A DNA stretch of 64,000 nt from Campylobacteraceae bacterium (GTDB lineage: Bacteria > Campylobacterota > Campylobacteria > Campylobacterales > Sulfurovaceae), in the NCBI GenBank assembly GCA_027081405.1, contig JALWKO010000084.1:1-64000 (forward strand), read 5' to 3'. The translations under genes and the position numbers were made by a program. The notes under the pieces are model-generated. The model was not told the origin of the DNA, ran no database searches, and saw only the letters and a list, made by a program, of their open reading frames with translations. Positions 30,202-39,937 of this stretch are shown piece by piece. Every line of letters begins with the position of its first letter. The stretch's first letter is position 1.

Positions 30202-31083
30202 ATGCAGCATCTCGTCGACACCGATCAACTCAGCCTCCGGCAGATCCGGGCGATCCTGGACGACACCGCCCGCTTCAAAGCCAAACTTCCCCCGCCGCTT
30301 CTGCAGGACCGCCTCCTGATCACCCTTTTTTTCGAAAACTCCACCCGAACCCGCAGCTCTTTCGAAATCGCGGCCAAACGGCTGGGGGCCCACGTGGTCC
30401 ATCTCGACCCGGGACGCAGCTCCACCAAAAAGGGGGAGACCCTCGAAGACACCTTCGCCAACCTCTGCGCCATGGGCCCCGACGGGGTGATCATCCGCCA
30501 CAGCGAAAACGACACCCCCGCCCGCCTGGCCGAAATGGAGATGGTCCCGGTGATCAACGCCGGGGCGGGGAGCTATGCCCACCCCACCCAGGCGCTGCTG
30601 GATCTGTATACCCTGTATGAATGGTTCGAAGGGGATCTGGCCGGGCGCAAGGTGGCCATCGTGGGGGACATCGTCAACTCCCGCGTCGCCGCCAGCGACA
30701 TCCGCCTCTTCCGCCGTATGGGGATCGAAGTCTCCCTGGTCGCCCCCAAGCCGTTCATGCCTCCGGCGACCGATCTGCCTCGCTACGAGCGGATCGAAGA
30801 GGTACTCGACGACGTGGACGTGATCATCAGCCTCCGCGCCCAGCTCGAACGGCACAAAAAGCCGATTTTCGACGACTACGCCGAATACGCCCACCACTAC
30901 TGCATCACCGAGGAGCTGCTGGGGGATCGGGGGATTTTGATCATGCACCCCGGTCCCGTGATGCGCAACATCGACATCAGCGACGAGATCCTCGACGACC
31001 CCCGCTGCATGGTGCTTGATCAGGTGCGCAACGGCGTCTTCGTCCGGATGGCGGTGCTCAAACTCCTCCTCCTGGACAGTTAA
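30202..31083 (+). CDS. pyrB: Aspartate carbamoyltransferase catalytic subunit
   Basis: FFENSTRTRSSFEIAAKRLGAHV...HPTQALLDLYT...MHPGPVMRNIDIS. Confidence 0.97.
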   Translation: MQHLVDTDQLSLRQIRAILDDTARFKAKLPPPLLQDRLLITLFFENSTRTRSSFEIAAKRLGAHVVHLDPGRSSTKKGETLEDTFANLCAMGPDGVIIRHSENDTPARLAEMEMVPVINAGAGSYAHPTQALLDLYTLYEWFEGDLAGRKVAIVGDIVNSRVAASDIRLFRRMGIEVSLVAPKPFMPPATDLPRYERIEEVLDDVDVIISLRAQLERHKKPIFDDYAEYAHHYCITEELLGDRGILIMHPGPVMRNIDISDEILDDPRCMVLDQVRNGVFVRMAVLKLLLLDS

Positions 31084-31085
31084 GC

Positions 31086-32069
31086 GTGCGGTGGCTCGGG
31101 ACCTGGGAAGGATTTGAGCGGATCGACGCGCTTGGCAAGGCGGGGGAGGATTTCCTCTTCATCCTCTCCTACGACCGGAGCCGGATCTTCGCCGAACCAC
31201 TCGACGCCCTCCCCGAAGGGGTGTACTGGGCCCTGGGGAATTGGAACGGGGGTGAACCCTCCGCGCCACCCCCTCCGGTGCGTTATCGCTTCATATCCCG
31301 TCCGATCCCCTACCCCCGCTATCTCCGTGCTTTCGAGCGGGTCATGCGGGCCATCGAAGCGGGGGAGACCTATCTGCTCAACCTCACTTTCCCCGCACCG
31401 GTGGAGTGCGACCTCTCGCCCGAAACGATCTACCGCTACGCCGCGGCCCCCTACCGCCTCCTCGTCCCGGGAGCGTTCGTCTGCTTCTCCCCCGAAGCCT
31501 TCGTCACGATCCGCCAGAACACCATCGCCACCTACCCGATGAAAGGGACCGCCGACGCCTCTCTCCCCGACGCGGCCAAACGGCTCCTCGACGACCCCAA
31601 AGAGACGGCCGAGCATGTGATGATCGTCGATCTGATGCGCAACGATCTCAACCGGGTCGCCACCGCAACCCAAGTCCGGCGCTTCCGCTATCTGGAGACG
31701 ATCCGGGCCGGAGGGCGGGAGTTGATCCAGAGCAGTTCAGAGATCTCCGCCCGGCTGGACGGAGAGTGGAGAAGCCGGATCGGGGCGATCCTCGAAGCGA
31801 TCACCCCCGCCGGCTCGATCACCGGAACCCCCAAACGGAAAACGATGGAGATCATCGCCGAAGCCGAAGGGGAGGAACGGGGCTTCTACACCGGAGTGTA
31901 CGGCGTCGTCCGGGGAGAGGAGCTCCGCAGCGCCGTGATGATCCGCTTTCTGGCCCTGGACGGGAAGCGGTGGCGCTACCACAGCGGAGGAGGGATCACC
32001 GCCATGAGCGATCCAAAAAAGGAATACGCGGAACTGGTGGGAAAAGTTTATTTGCCTTTTTCGTTTTGA
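31086..32069 (+). CDS. pabB: Aminodeoxychorismate synthase component I
   Basis: GETYLLNLTFPAPV...PMKGTADASLPDAAKRLLDDPKETAEHVMIVDLMRNDL...AITPAGSITGTPKRKTMEII. Confidence 0.92.
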   Translation: MRWLGTWEGFERIDALGKAGEDFLFILSYDRSRIFAEPLDALPEGVYWALGNWNGGEPSAPPPPVRYRFISRPIPYPRYLRAFERVMRAIEAGETYLLNLTFPAPVECDLSPETIYRYAAAPYRLLVPGAFVCFSPEAFVTIRQNTIATYPMKGTADASLPDAAKRLLDDPKETAEHVMIVDLMRNDLNRVATATQVRRFRYLETIRAGGRELIQSSSEISARLDGEWRSRIGAILEAITPAGSITGTPKRKTMEIIAEAEGEERGFYTGVYGVVRGEELRSAVMIRFLALDGKRWRYHSGGGITAMSDPKKEYAELVGKVYLPFSF

Positions 32070-32083
32070 TATTCCGCACAGGG

Positions 32084-32367
32084 TACGATAGCGTCGCTCC
32101 GGCCACAAGCGAAGTGAGCCCCATCAAGAGCGATCATGTCTGGTACATCGGTGCCGGATGGATCTACGGCACCTTCAAAAGCGTCTGCTCCCGAGGGTGC
32201 CGGTATAAAGATGATACGCAAGGACTCCTATTCAAGCCGGGATACGATTTTGACGCGTATTTCGGTGTGGAGGCACGCGCGTTGCGAACGTTTTGGGACA
32301 AAGGCCCCACCCAAAAGGGAAAGCCGATATCGATTTCTTCGCTGTCGGGGTACATTATCACTTCTGA
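32084..32367 (+). pseudogene. Decayed outer-membrane beta-barrel protein
   Basis: DHVWYIGAGWIYGTFKSVCSRGCRYKDDT...FDAYFGVEARALRTFWDKGP in one frame, then frame change to GKADIDFFAVGVHYHF* (C-terminal aromatic beta strand); signal peptide and middle strands missing. Confidence 0.7.
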
Positions 32368-32425
32368 TCGTCTCCCCCGTTCCTCTTTTTTGACTTCAAT
32401 TAGAGTGTGAGAGGCAGAATCCCTC

Positions 32426-35400
32426 TCACTCCTCTTTGGTGATATTCAGATCCGTCACGGCATTCCGGCTCTTGATCTCTTCCCACAACGTCTGATCGAC
32501 ATTCCGATCTACGTGGGTATACATCGAGGGAATGACATGCAGTGTCAGTAGCGATTGGGCTCTCACCCCATGCTGGTTGAGTACATCATAGACGATGTTG
32601 ACTTCGACCGATCCGTTGAGATCGTTGAAACGGTCTTCCGGATAATATGCCAGGTGGTTTCCATGCACTTCCACCCTTCCCAACGTATCGACTACTGTAC
32701 CGTTTGCATCCACGATGACCGGATTTTCGATTTGCAATCCGTCGATATTGTACGGATCCAAATCATTTCGTAATACGTAGAAGTTGTAATGATCAGTCCC
32801 ATAAAGGTCACCCTCGGCGTTTTCCGGCATGGCATCAAATTCGAGTTCTTCGTTGAATGTGATCTGATAGGGACCGTGCTCATACTGCCAACTCGAACCG
32901 TTACGATTCCCGAGTGCGGCCGATTGGGACAATGAATAGTTGCTCACCGATAACATATACTCCCCTTCGGAGAGTGACAGATTGAGATATGAATCGTAAT
33001 GATGGGAAGAACCGTCGGCAGTACCAGAGGAACTATCGTCGTCGCTGGCTACGTATTGCCAGTTTCCATCGGCATCCTGACGGAACAGGTAGATATAGAT
33101 ATCCAGACCGGTTTGTCGGCCGTCACCGTCGATATCAATGTATGTATGCCCATTCTCGGCCAATTCGGAGAGGGTATCAATGATCAGATTGCCCCCATCG
33201 TAGTGGAATATCCAGTGATCGACGCTTTTATATCCGTTGCCCACATAAACAATACGCCCTTGCACCACACGTGCCGCATGCGCATTGCCAAGTTTCGAGA
33301 GATCGACGATCCCGGCATCGGGTGCGACAATCGGAAGATCGAAATCTTCCAAATCGATTTCGGCTCCATCGTCAAAAACGAATTGCTCGATCTTTTGATC
33401 GTCGTTTTTCCAATTGACAATCCGGATCGTGCTGTTGTCATCCAGAATATGAACGATCAAATCGTTGCGGGAAATCACAAACGATACGTGTTCTTTGGCG
33501 ATATGATGCAACAAAAGCCGATCGTCTTCTCCCATGTGATCGTCGATCGTATCGTTTCCATCACCCAACGTATACTCATAGGTATCGTCTCCGCCGCCAC
33601 CGTAAAGCGTGTCGTTTCCACTTCCTCCGCGAATGGCATCGTTTCCGCCTCCCGCATGTACGACATCGTCCCCTCCACGCATATCAAAATCCTCGTCCCG
33701 ATCACTTCCTTCGACTTCGTTCGAGGATGAATCCCCCCGATAGTGGACCTGCAATACGGTGATATCCACGGCGACGGGATCACTGCTTCCCGCTTCATTC
33801 GTCGCACGGACATGCAATTGATAATGAGAATTCTGCGCGAAATCCAGGGGAGCTCTCAAGCGAATCGTCCCTTCATCGTCGATCTCAAACGTAGTGTTGG
33901 TATCGAGTGCGAAAGTACTGATCGGCGTGTCTCCGGCATCCTGTACAGTGATTTGACCGACTACGGTCCCGACCGGCTGGTCTTCTGCAATTTCCCCTGA
34001 GAAAGGCTGAAGCACCGGCCGCAGTTCCGGCACATTCACCACATCGATCGTCACATCGGCGGCGGGGCTGTCGGCTTTGGCGTTGGTGGCGATCGCCCGG
34101 AGATGATAGTGCGACTGTGTCTCGTAGTCAATGGATCCGGCAGTACGGACACTCCCGTTGGCATCGACGGTGAAATCTTCCGCGCCGTCCCCCTCAAGTC
34201 GGATACCTGTGATGGGGGAAGTACCGGTGCTGTTGATCTCGATCCGCCCCACTTCGGTCCCTACCGGAACGTTCTCTTGGATTTGCCAGCGGGCATCTTC
34301 GAGCACCGGTTCGTCGTCGATGACGTTGAGCACCCCCACGTGCAGCGGCGCCGGATCGCTCCAGCCCACCGCGTTGCGGGCCCGCACGGTGAGGTTGTAC
34401 TCCCGCTTCGTTTCGTAATCGAGGGCTTTTCGTACGTAGACCGTGCCGTTTTCATCGATGGAGAAGGTACCGTTGGCATCGTCGATCCAATAGCCGGTAA
34501 TCGGACTGTCGCCGCCGGGGGCCTCACGGACGCTTCCGCACTTCGTACCGATCGTGGCGTTCTCCTCGACCGCCAGGTCGGTGGGATAAAGCACCGGGAC
34601 GAACTCAGGGACGTTGCGCACAGCGATATGCACCCGCGCCGGGCGGCTCGCTCCGGTGCTGCTCTGGGCCGTGACGCGCAGATCGTATTCTCGCGTCGTT
34701 TCATAATCCAGCGGATGCGCCACCCGGAGGGTTCCATCAGAATCGACACGGAAATCCCCCGCTCCGCTTCCTTCCAGGCTATAGCCGGTGATATTGCCCT
34801 CTCCCGGATCGCGAAGGGGGATCTGCCCCAGCGCCGTGCTAACACTGGCATTCTCTTCGACGCTCCAGGAGCTATTGTCCAGCGTGGGCGGTGTGTCGGG
34901 GACGTTGTCCACCTCGATCGTCAGTTCATAGGGGGCGCTAGAGGTCAGCCGGTTATAGGCGATTACCTGCAGATGATAGCGGCGCTTTTGCTCATAATCG
35001 AGTGTACCGTTTAGGTATACCGTCCCGTTGGCGTCGATGGTGAAGGGGCCGGTGCCTTGCAGAGTGAAGCGCTCGATGGGGCTGCTGCCCGGATCGACGA
35101 CACGGACGCGACCGACGACGCTTCCCGTTGCGGCATTTTCAGCGATGTGCAGCGTCGTAGGGGCCAGGATCGGATGGCCCCGCAGACTGTCGTCGATCCC
35201 GATATCGATCCAGGCGGTGTTGCTGTAGCTGCCGTCATCGGAGACGGCGACGACACCGAGATGGTAGGAGGGCTCTTTTTGGTTATCCAGCCCCTCGCGC
35301 ACCAGGCGGACGACCCCTTGGTTGTCGATACCGAAGTGTTCGCTGCCCGCTCCGCTGAGCTGATAGTGATCGAAATGTTTCCCTCCGGTACGCAGCAAAG

Positions 35401-38400
35401 AGACGATCCCAAGCATACTCCCTACGGGGGTGTCTTCGGGGATCCGGGTCGAGAATCCTCGGATCTGCATCGTATCGTCCCGGTCGACAACACGGATGCG
35501 TACCGTACCCGGAGCGCTCTCTCCGGCGGCGCTACGGGCATAGACACGCAGGGTGTAGGAGGTTTTTTGCTCATAGTCGATCACCGCCCCCGGAGCGACC
35601 CGGATCGTGCCGTTACGGTCGATGGTGAAATCTTCGCTCCCCTCCCCTTCCAGGCGGTACTCGGTGATCGGCTCGGCGCTGCGGGCGACTGGAACGCGTC
35701 CGATATCGGTCCCTGCGGGGGAATTTTCATAAACCCAGGTATCCAGGCCCCCCAGGATAGGACGGCGGGTGTCGATATAGACGATCTGCCGGGCCGGGAG
35801 GCTCTTGCCTTGGGCGTTGGCGGCGATCACGTCGAAGCTCAGATAAGCCCGCTCTTCGTGACGGGGCAAGGACCTAGCGGTACGGATCGTTCCTTGGGCA
35901 TCCACGGTGAAATACTCCGCTCCCCCGCCGCGCAGCTCGAAGCCGCTTACCGGAGCGCTGCCGTTACTCTCGACCGGGACGTTGCCCACGATGCTTCCTA
36001 CCGCGGCGGTTTCGTAGACATGGTAGTTGCGCTCGCCAAGCTCCGGAACGTCGGGGCGGTTTTGCAATCGCACCACCAGCAATCCGGGGCGGGCGCTCCC
36101 CAGGGCGTTGCGGGCGTGTACGGAGAGAACGTAGTTGGCACGGGTCTCATAGTCGAGTTTCGCACCGGGAGCCACCCGGACGGTGCCGTTGCGGTCGATG
36201 GTGAAGTTTTGCGCCCCGTCTCCGCTGAGATTGCAGTCCAATAGCGGTTCGTTGCTCTGGATCGAAACGGTCCCCACGAGGGTCCCGGCAGGGGAATTCT
36301 CGGGCAACTTCACATCCAAGGTCCCTACGATGGGCACATCCACCGCGTCGGTGACAGCCAGGGTCACGGGAACGACCCGGCTGGCCCCCAGGGCGTTGAA
36401 CGCCTGCAGAGTGATGTGCGCGGCAGGAGAGCGCTCGTAATCCAGATGCGAATGGGCCGAAACCCGGATCGTTCCGTTGCGATCGACGGTGAAGCTCGCC
36501 GCGTCGGGACCGCCCAATTCGATCCGATCGATCGGCGCGGCGCCCGGATCGAAGATCACCTGTCCCGCCACGGTCCCCTCGGGGGCGTCCTCGGCGACGC
36601 TCCCGCCGCTAAAGCCCCGATCCTCCGGAACGTCGGGGAGATTGTCGACAATGATATACAGACTCACCGGACGGCTGCTCCCTTGGGCGTTGCGGGCCGT
36701 GAGGGTGAGCTGATAGTAGGGCCGGCTTTCATAATCGAATGTCACCCCCTCTTTGGCATAGAGTTTGCCCTCACCGTCGATACGGAAATTCTCGGCTCCC
36801 TCGCCGCTGAGGGAGAAGCCCGTAACACTGCTGTTGCCTTCGTCGGCCACTTTGACCGTGCCGATGCGCAGGGGGCCGCTTTGGTTCTCATCCACATGGA
36901 ACCACTGGCTGCGTACCACGGGTACGCCGGCATCTCCTTGGGCGTTGCCGAAGGGTTCATAGACGTAGCGGTAGGCATCCTCGGCGATATCCTCGCCGGC
37001 ATAGACCTTCTGCACGATCGGCTCCAGGGTCGAATCATAGGGTTTGAGGAGCCAGTTTTTATGAGAAGCGGGGATCCACCACATCAGGTCTTTGCGCCCG
37101 ATGGGTTCGGTGGCATCAGGATAGAGTTTTTCCACCAGCACCCGACGGGCCACGTCATCGAGGCGCTCATGCAGCCGAATCGGATCGTAGTGTTTGCCGA
37201 TGAGATCCCGGCTGACTTGGTAAGCAATCTCGGTGAGGATATTGACCTTGTAGTCGTTTTTTAGCAGTTGCTCTTTGCTCAGGATCAAGTGCAACGTGCC
37301 GTTGACCCGGGTAAAGTGCGAATCGACCTGCCAATCATCGTCCCGGTCGATATCCACTCCGCCGCTCACTTCCAGGATGAAATCCCCGTCATAATCGGCG
37401 ATCTTTTCCATGAAGGCTTGCTCTTGCTCATTCCAGTTCGGATCGCGTGGAGAGGGGACGGGAAGGCGGATGATCCCGGCTTTGTTGATGTCGGTACTAA
37501 CGGTACTCTCTCCTACATAGAGGATCGTCCGGTTCGCATCGTCTGCTTCATCCGCCCGGTAGAGCCGCACCCGTGCACCGGAGATGGGCCCGAGACTGGC
37601 CTGATTCAGATACATCCGGATCGCGTACTTGCACGGCATACAGCCGCAGCTATAGGCAGGCTGGCACAGCGGGGGATCCCGGTACTCGAACGGCGGCGGG
37701 GTGATATGAGGAGTAATATGGCTATTGCCCGGATCGATCAGGTACGGCACACTGGGGCCGCTCCCCCCGTCTCTGCTGCCGTAGCCTCCTCTTCCGCCAG
37801 TAGGGAAAGTCGGCACATACTCCACCACGGGCGGCTTGCCGGGTCGGGGGCGGGTAATGACAATGTCGGCCAGGTGGCCTCCTACACCCAAATCGGGATA
37901 CTGATACCGATTCGTGACAGTGAAGGAGCCGTGAGAGTTGGCCGTCACCGCATGGACATCGAGCGTCACCGTATCGGAGAGGTTCATCTCTTCGGGGATG
38001 GCATCGTACCCTTCGGCGCTCATCGTGACCGGATAGGTCCCCGGATAGACGTCATAGAGCGTCAGATCCCCCGACCCCGCCGCGGCAAAACCGCAATTGT
38101 GTACACTCTCCCCCATGAGAGGATTGCTTAGTGTCATCGACACGTAAGGGTTGGACCAATGCAACTGTGCCGTAAACAAACCGGAAGGGATCGTAATCGG
38201 GGTATTGTTTCCCGAATTTGGACATGCACCAAGATAGTTATTCAAAAATGTTTCATATTGATTGAAAACGGTTACTAAGCCACTATTATATCCACTAGAG
38301 ATTTTCAATAGACTAGCCAGCTCTAGCGTCATTTCTGCAGAGAATTTTACTGCCCCATCGATTCCATACGTTCCTCGCAAAGATCGTGCACAATTGATAC

Positions 38401-39016
38401 ATTTATTTTCCAATTTGATATACGGACCGGTTATGAATGTGGCCCCACCTTTTAGAGACACATCGACACCATTTATCAAGGCTGTGCCCAAAAAGTATCC
38501 TTTTATTCCGGCAAAGATCTCAGCATCGAGAGCGAGTTTCTCTTCACCTTCCGCAGTAATATCTCCGGATTTTCCGGTACGTGAAGATGCGCTTTTGTAT
38601 CCATGGCCACCCATACCTTTTACATATTCATAGCCGACACGCATCTTTGCAGAGGCATTGAATGCCGCATTGGCCGATCCGTTTTCTGATTTAAACTTCG
38701 CTTTAAATAATATATAGGGTTCTGCAGTAACGTTGAAAACGAAACGAAACGGACCTACAAGAAGAGAGCCAAAATCTCGATCTAAGTCTAAGGCATTGGG
38801 AATTTTCTGTTTATAAGTGACGGTACTTTTGGCACCCCCTGCGGCCCCGATACTCCCTTCTCCATTGATATCAAATATAAATCCCTCAAGCGTATAATCA
38901 TCAAAAGAGAGACCTATTGTCACGGGAAACTTCACAGTCACTTTCCCACTAAGTTCCGATAGTCCGGATTTGATGTTTATTTCTCCGGAGAAACTTAGAG
39001 GAAACGTATGAGGCAA
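32426..39016 (-). CDS. Giant surface/secreted protein: 11 cadherin-like repeats, RTX calcium-binding repeats; 5' end probably truncated
   Basis: 2196 aa; repeats of FTIDRNGTIRVAPGAxLDYE..Y.L.V.A.NA.G type; GGDDVVHAGGGNDAIRGGSGNDTLYGGGGDDTYEY; only start is TTG inside a repeat, preceded by in-frame TGA. Confidence 0.8.
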   Translation of the reverse strand: MPHTFPLSFSGEINIKSGLSELSGKVTVKFPVTIGLSFDDYTLEGFIFDINGEGSIGAAGGAKSTVTYKQKIPNALDLDRDFGSLLVGPFRFVFNVTAEPYILFKAKFKSENGSANAAFNASAKMRVGYEYVKGMGGHGYKSASSRTGKSGDITAEGEEKLALDAEIFAGIKGYFLGTALINGVDVSLKGGATFITGPYIKLENKCINCARSLRGTYGIDGAVKFSAEMTLELASLLKISSGYNSGLVTVFNQYETFLNNYLGACPNSGNNTPITIPSGLFTAQLHWSNPYVSMTLSNPLMGESVHNCGFAAAGSGDLTLYDVYPGTYPVTMSAEGYDAIPEEMNLSDTVTLDVHAVTANSHGSFTVTNRYQYPDLGVGGHLADIVITRPRPGKPPVVEYVPTFPTGGRGGYGSRDGGSGPSVPYLIDPGNSHITPHITPPPFEYRDPPLCQPAYSCGCMPCKYAIRMYLNQASLGPISGARVRLYRADEADDANRTILYVGESTVSTDINKAGIIRLPVPSPRDPNWNEQEQAFMEKIADYDGDFILEVSGGVDIDRDDDWQVDSHFTRVNGTLHLILSKEQLLKNDYKVNILTEIAYQVSRDLIGKHYDPIRLHERLDDVARRVLVEKLYPDATEPIGRKDLMWWIPASHKNWLLKPYDSTLEPIVQKVYAGEDIAEDAYRYVYEPFGNAQGDAGVPVVRSQWFHVDENQSGPLRIGTVKVADEGNSSVTGFSLSGEGAENFRIDGEGKLYAKEGVTFDYESRPYYQLTLTARNAQGSSRPVSLYIIVDNLPDVPEDRGFSGGSVAEDAPEGTVAGQVIFDPGAAPIDRIELGGPDAASFTVDRNGTIRVSAHSHLDYERSPAAHITLQAFNALGASRVVPVTLAVTDAVDVPIVGTLDVKLPENSPAGTLVGTVSIQSNEPLLDCNLSGDGAQNFTIDRNGTVRVAPGAKLDYETRANYVLSVHARNALGSARPGLLVVRLQNRPDVPELGERNYHVYETAAVGSIVGNVPVESNGSAPVSGFELRGGGAEYFTVDAQGTIRTARSLPRHEERAYLSFDVIAANAQGKSLPARQIVYIDTRRPILGGLDTWVYENSPAGTDIGRVPVARSAEPITEYRLEGEGSEDFTIDRNGTIRVAPGAVIDYEQKTSYTLRVYARSAAGESAPGTVRIRVVDRDDTMQIRGFSTRIPEDTPVGSMLGIVSLLRTGGKHFDHYQLSGAGSEHFGIDNQGVVRLVREGLDNQKEPSYHLGVVAVSDDGSYSNTAWIDIGIDDSLRGHPILAPTTLHIAENAATGSVVGRVRVVDPGSSPIERFTLQGTGPFTIDANGTVYLNGTLDYEQKRRYHLQVIAYNRLTSSAPYELTIEVDNVPDTPPTLDNSSWSVEENASVSTALGQIPLRDPGEGNITGYSLEGSGAGDFRVDSDGTLRVAHPLDYETTREYDLRVTAQSSTGASRPARVHIAVRNVPEFVPVLYPTDLAVEENATIGTKCGSVREAPGGDSPITGYWIDDANGTFSIDENGTVYVRKALDYETKREYNLTVRARNAVGWSDPAPLHVGVLNVIDDEPVLEDARWQIQENVPVGTEVGRIEINSTGTSPITGIRLEGDGAEDFTVDANGSVRTAGSIDYETQSHYHLRAIATNAKADSPAADVTIDVVNVPELRPVLQPFSGEIAEDQPVGTVVGQITVQDAGDTPISTFALDTNTTFEIDDEGTIRLRAPLDFAQNSHYQLHVRATNEAGSSDPVAVDITVLQVHYRGDSSSNEVEGSDRDEDFDMRGGDDVVHAGGGNDAIRGGSGNDTLYGGGGDDTYEYTLGDGNDTIDDHMGEDDRLLLHHIAKEHVSFVISRNDLIVHILDDNSTIRIVNWKNDDQKIEQFVFDDGAEIDLEDFDLPIVAPDAGIVDLSKLGNAHAARVVQGRIVYVGNGYKSVDHWIFHYDGGNLIIDTLSELAENGHTYIDIDGDGRQTGLDIYIYLFRQDADGNWQYVASDDDSSSGTADGSSHHYDSYLNLSLSEGEYMLSVSNYSLSQSAALGNRNGSSWQYEHGPYQITFNEELEFDAMPENAEGDLYGTDHYNFYVLRNDLDPYNIDGLQIENPVIVDANGTVVDTLGRVEVHGNHLAYYPEDRFNDLNGSVEVNIVYDVLNQHGVRAQSLLTLHVIPSMYTHVDRNVDQTLWEEIKSRNAVTDLNITKEE

Positions 39017-39063
39017 AAGGGGTCAGGTGATAATAATGAGGCAAAAGGGGTCAGGTGATAATA
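39008..39063. repeat. Perfect 28-bp tandem duplication at one end of the Y1 transposase element
   Basis: atgaggcaaaaggggtcaggtgataata x2 (39008-39035, 39036-39063). Confidence 0.95.
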
Positions 39064-39068
39064 ATAAC

Positions 39069-39842
39069 TCATTTATTGCTTCTCTTTATCACCCCATGTA
39101 CCGCCGGCTGTGATATACCTAGAACGTTGGCAATCATATGTTGAGAGTAGCCTTGTTCATAGGCTTGCACGATTTTTGCGTTTCGCGTCCTGATATCATC
39201 ACGCTCATCAAACATTTTTTTAAGTTTTTCAATATCGGGTTTTGTATCGATGTTGGGAGCCTCAAGCAAAGAAGAGGCGGCTTTGAGCTCCTGCAGCTGT
39301 GCGGTATCTATCTCGCTGTAGAGCAATTTTCGGATCGCTTCTTTGTCTTTTCGGTAGTGCCGGATGATCCACGACTCGGATAGACACGCCGGTGTCTGTG
39401 CCTTCAGGAAATGGTTGTAACTGCTGTAGGGATACTCTTCCAGTCGTTCCACCATGCCTGCTTTAAGCGGGTTTTGTTCGATATAGCACATAAGGGTATA
39501 GAGATAGGCTTCATCGGTGACGTACCACGACTTGAAACGTCCCTGCCAAAGATGCCCTGATCTTTTATATTTTTTGTTGAAATAAATCGCATAGTTCATG
39601 TTGAGCTGTCTCATGAATTTGGAGAGATTCGGCTGGGTGATCTCTATGAGGAGGTGGTAGTGGTTGCTCATGAGGCAATAGTTGTGGAGCGTGATATTGT
39701 GACTTCTTATCAGAGAACACATCAGCTCTTCGAAATATTCGTAATCCTTTCTATGGCGAAAAACCGGCATTTTGTCGACGCCTCGATTGACGATGTGGTA
39801 ATACCCGGCTATTTCGATGCGCGGCTTTCTTGGCATGGTCAC
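39069..39842 (-). CDS. REP-associated tyrosine transposase family (Y1_Tnp) protein
   Basis: MPRKPRIEIAGYYHIVNRGVDKMPVFRHRKDYEYF...NYCLMSNHYHLLIEI (HUH)...RSGHLWQGRFKSWYV...YIEQNPLKAGMVERLEEYPYSSY. Confidence 0.92.
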   Translation of the reverse strand: MTMPRKPRIEIAGYYHIVNRGVDKMPVFRHRKDYEYFEELMCSLIRSHNITLHNYCLMSNHYHLLIEITQPNLSKFMRQLNMNYAIYFNKKYKRSGHLWQGRFKSWYVTDEAYLYTLMCYIEQNPLKAGMVERLEEYPYSSYNHFLKAQTPACLSESWIIRHYRKDKEAIRKLLYSEIDTAQLQELKAASSLLEAPNIDTKPDIEKLKKMFDERDDIRTRNAKIVQAYEQGYSQHMIANVLGISQPAVHGVIKRSNK

Positions 39843-39906
39843 TCCTTAGGGAGAGAATAACAATGGTTTTATTTAAGTTATCATTATCACCTGACCCCTA
39901 TGTCCG

Positions 39907-39937
39907 AAAAAGTGAAGTGACGATCACTTCACTTTTT
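39907..39937 (-). terminator. Intrinsic terminator of efp
   Basis: Perfect palindrome aaaaagtgaagtga-cga-tcacttcacttttt overlapping the efp stop, ending in a T run on the minus strand. Confidence 0.8.

Larger units (their letters stand above)
39008..39899 (-). mobile_element. Y1/HUH (Transposase_17, REP-associated-type) element with inverted terminal aggggtcaggtgataat
   Basis: Left aggggtcaggtgataata; right end 39878-39899 ttatcattatcacctgacccct is its inverted copy; transposase inside. Confidence 0.75.

Noticed and set aside
31406-32410. 334-aa plus ORF overlapping pabB
   Set aside because: Only its last part is meaningful, as the OMP pseudogene; the upstream part is out-of-frame pabB
33541-33690. 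Gly/Asp repeats as possible CRISPR-like or VNTR DNA
   Set aside because: They are RTX codons inside the giant ORF; no regular identical spacer pattern
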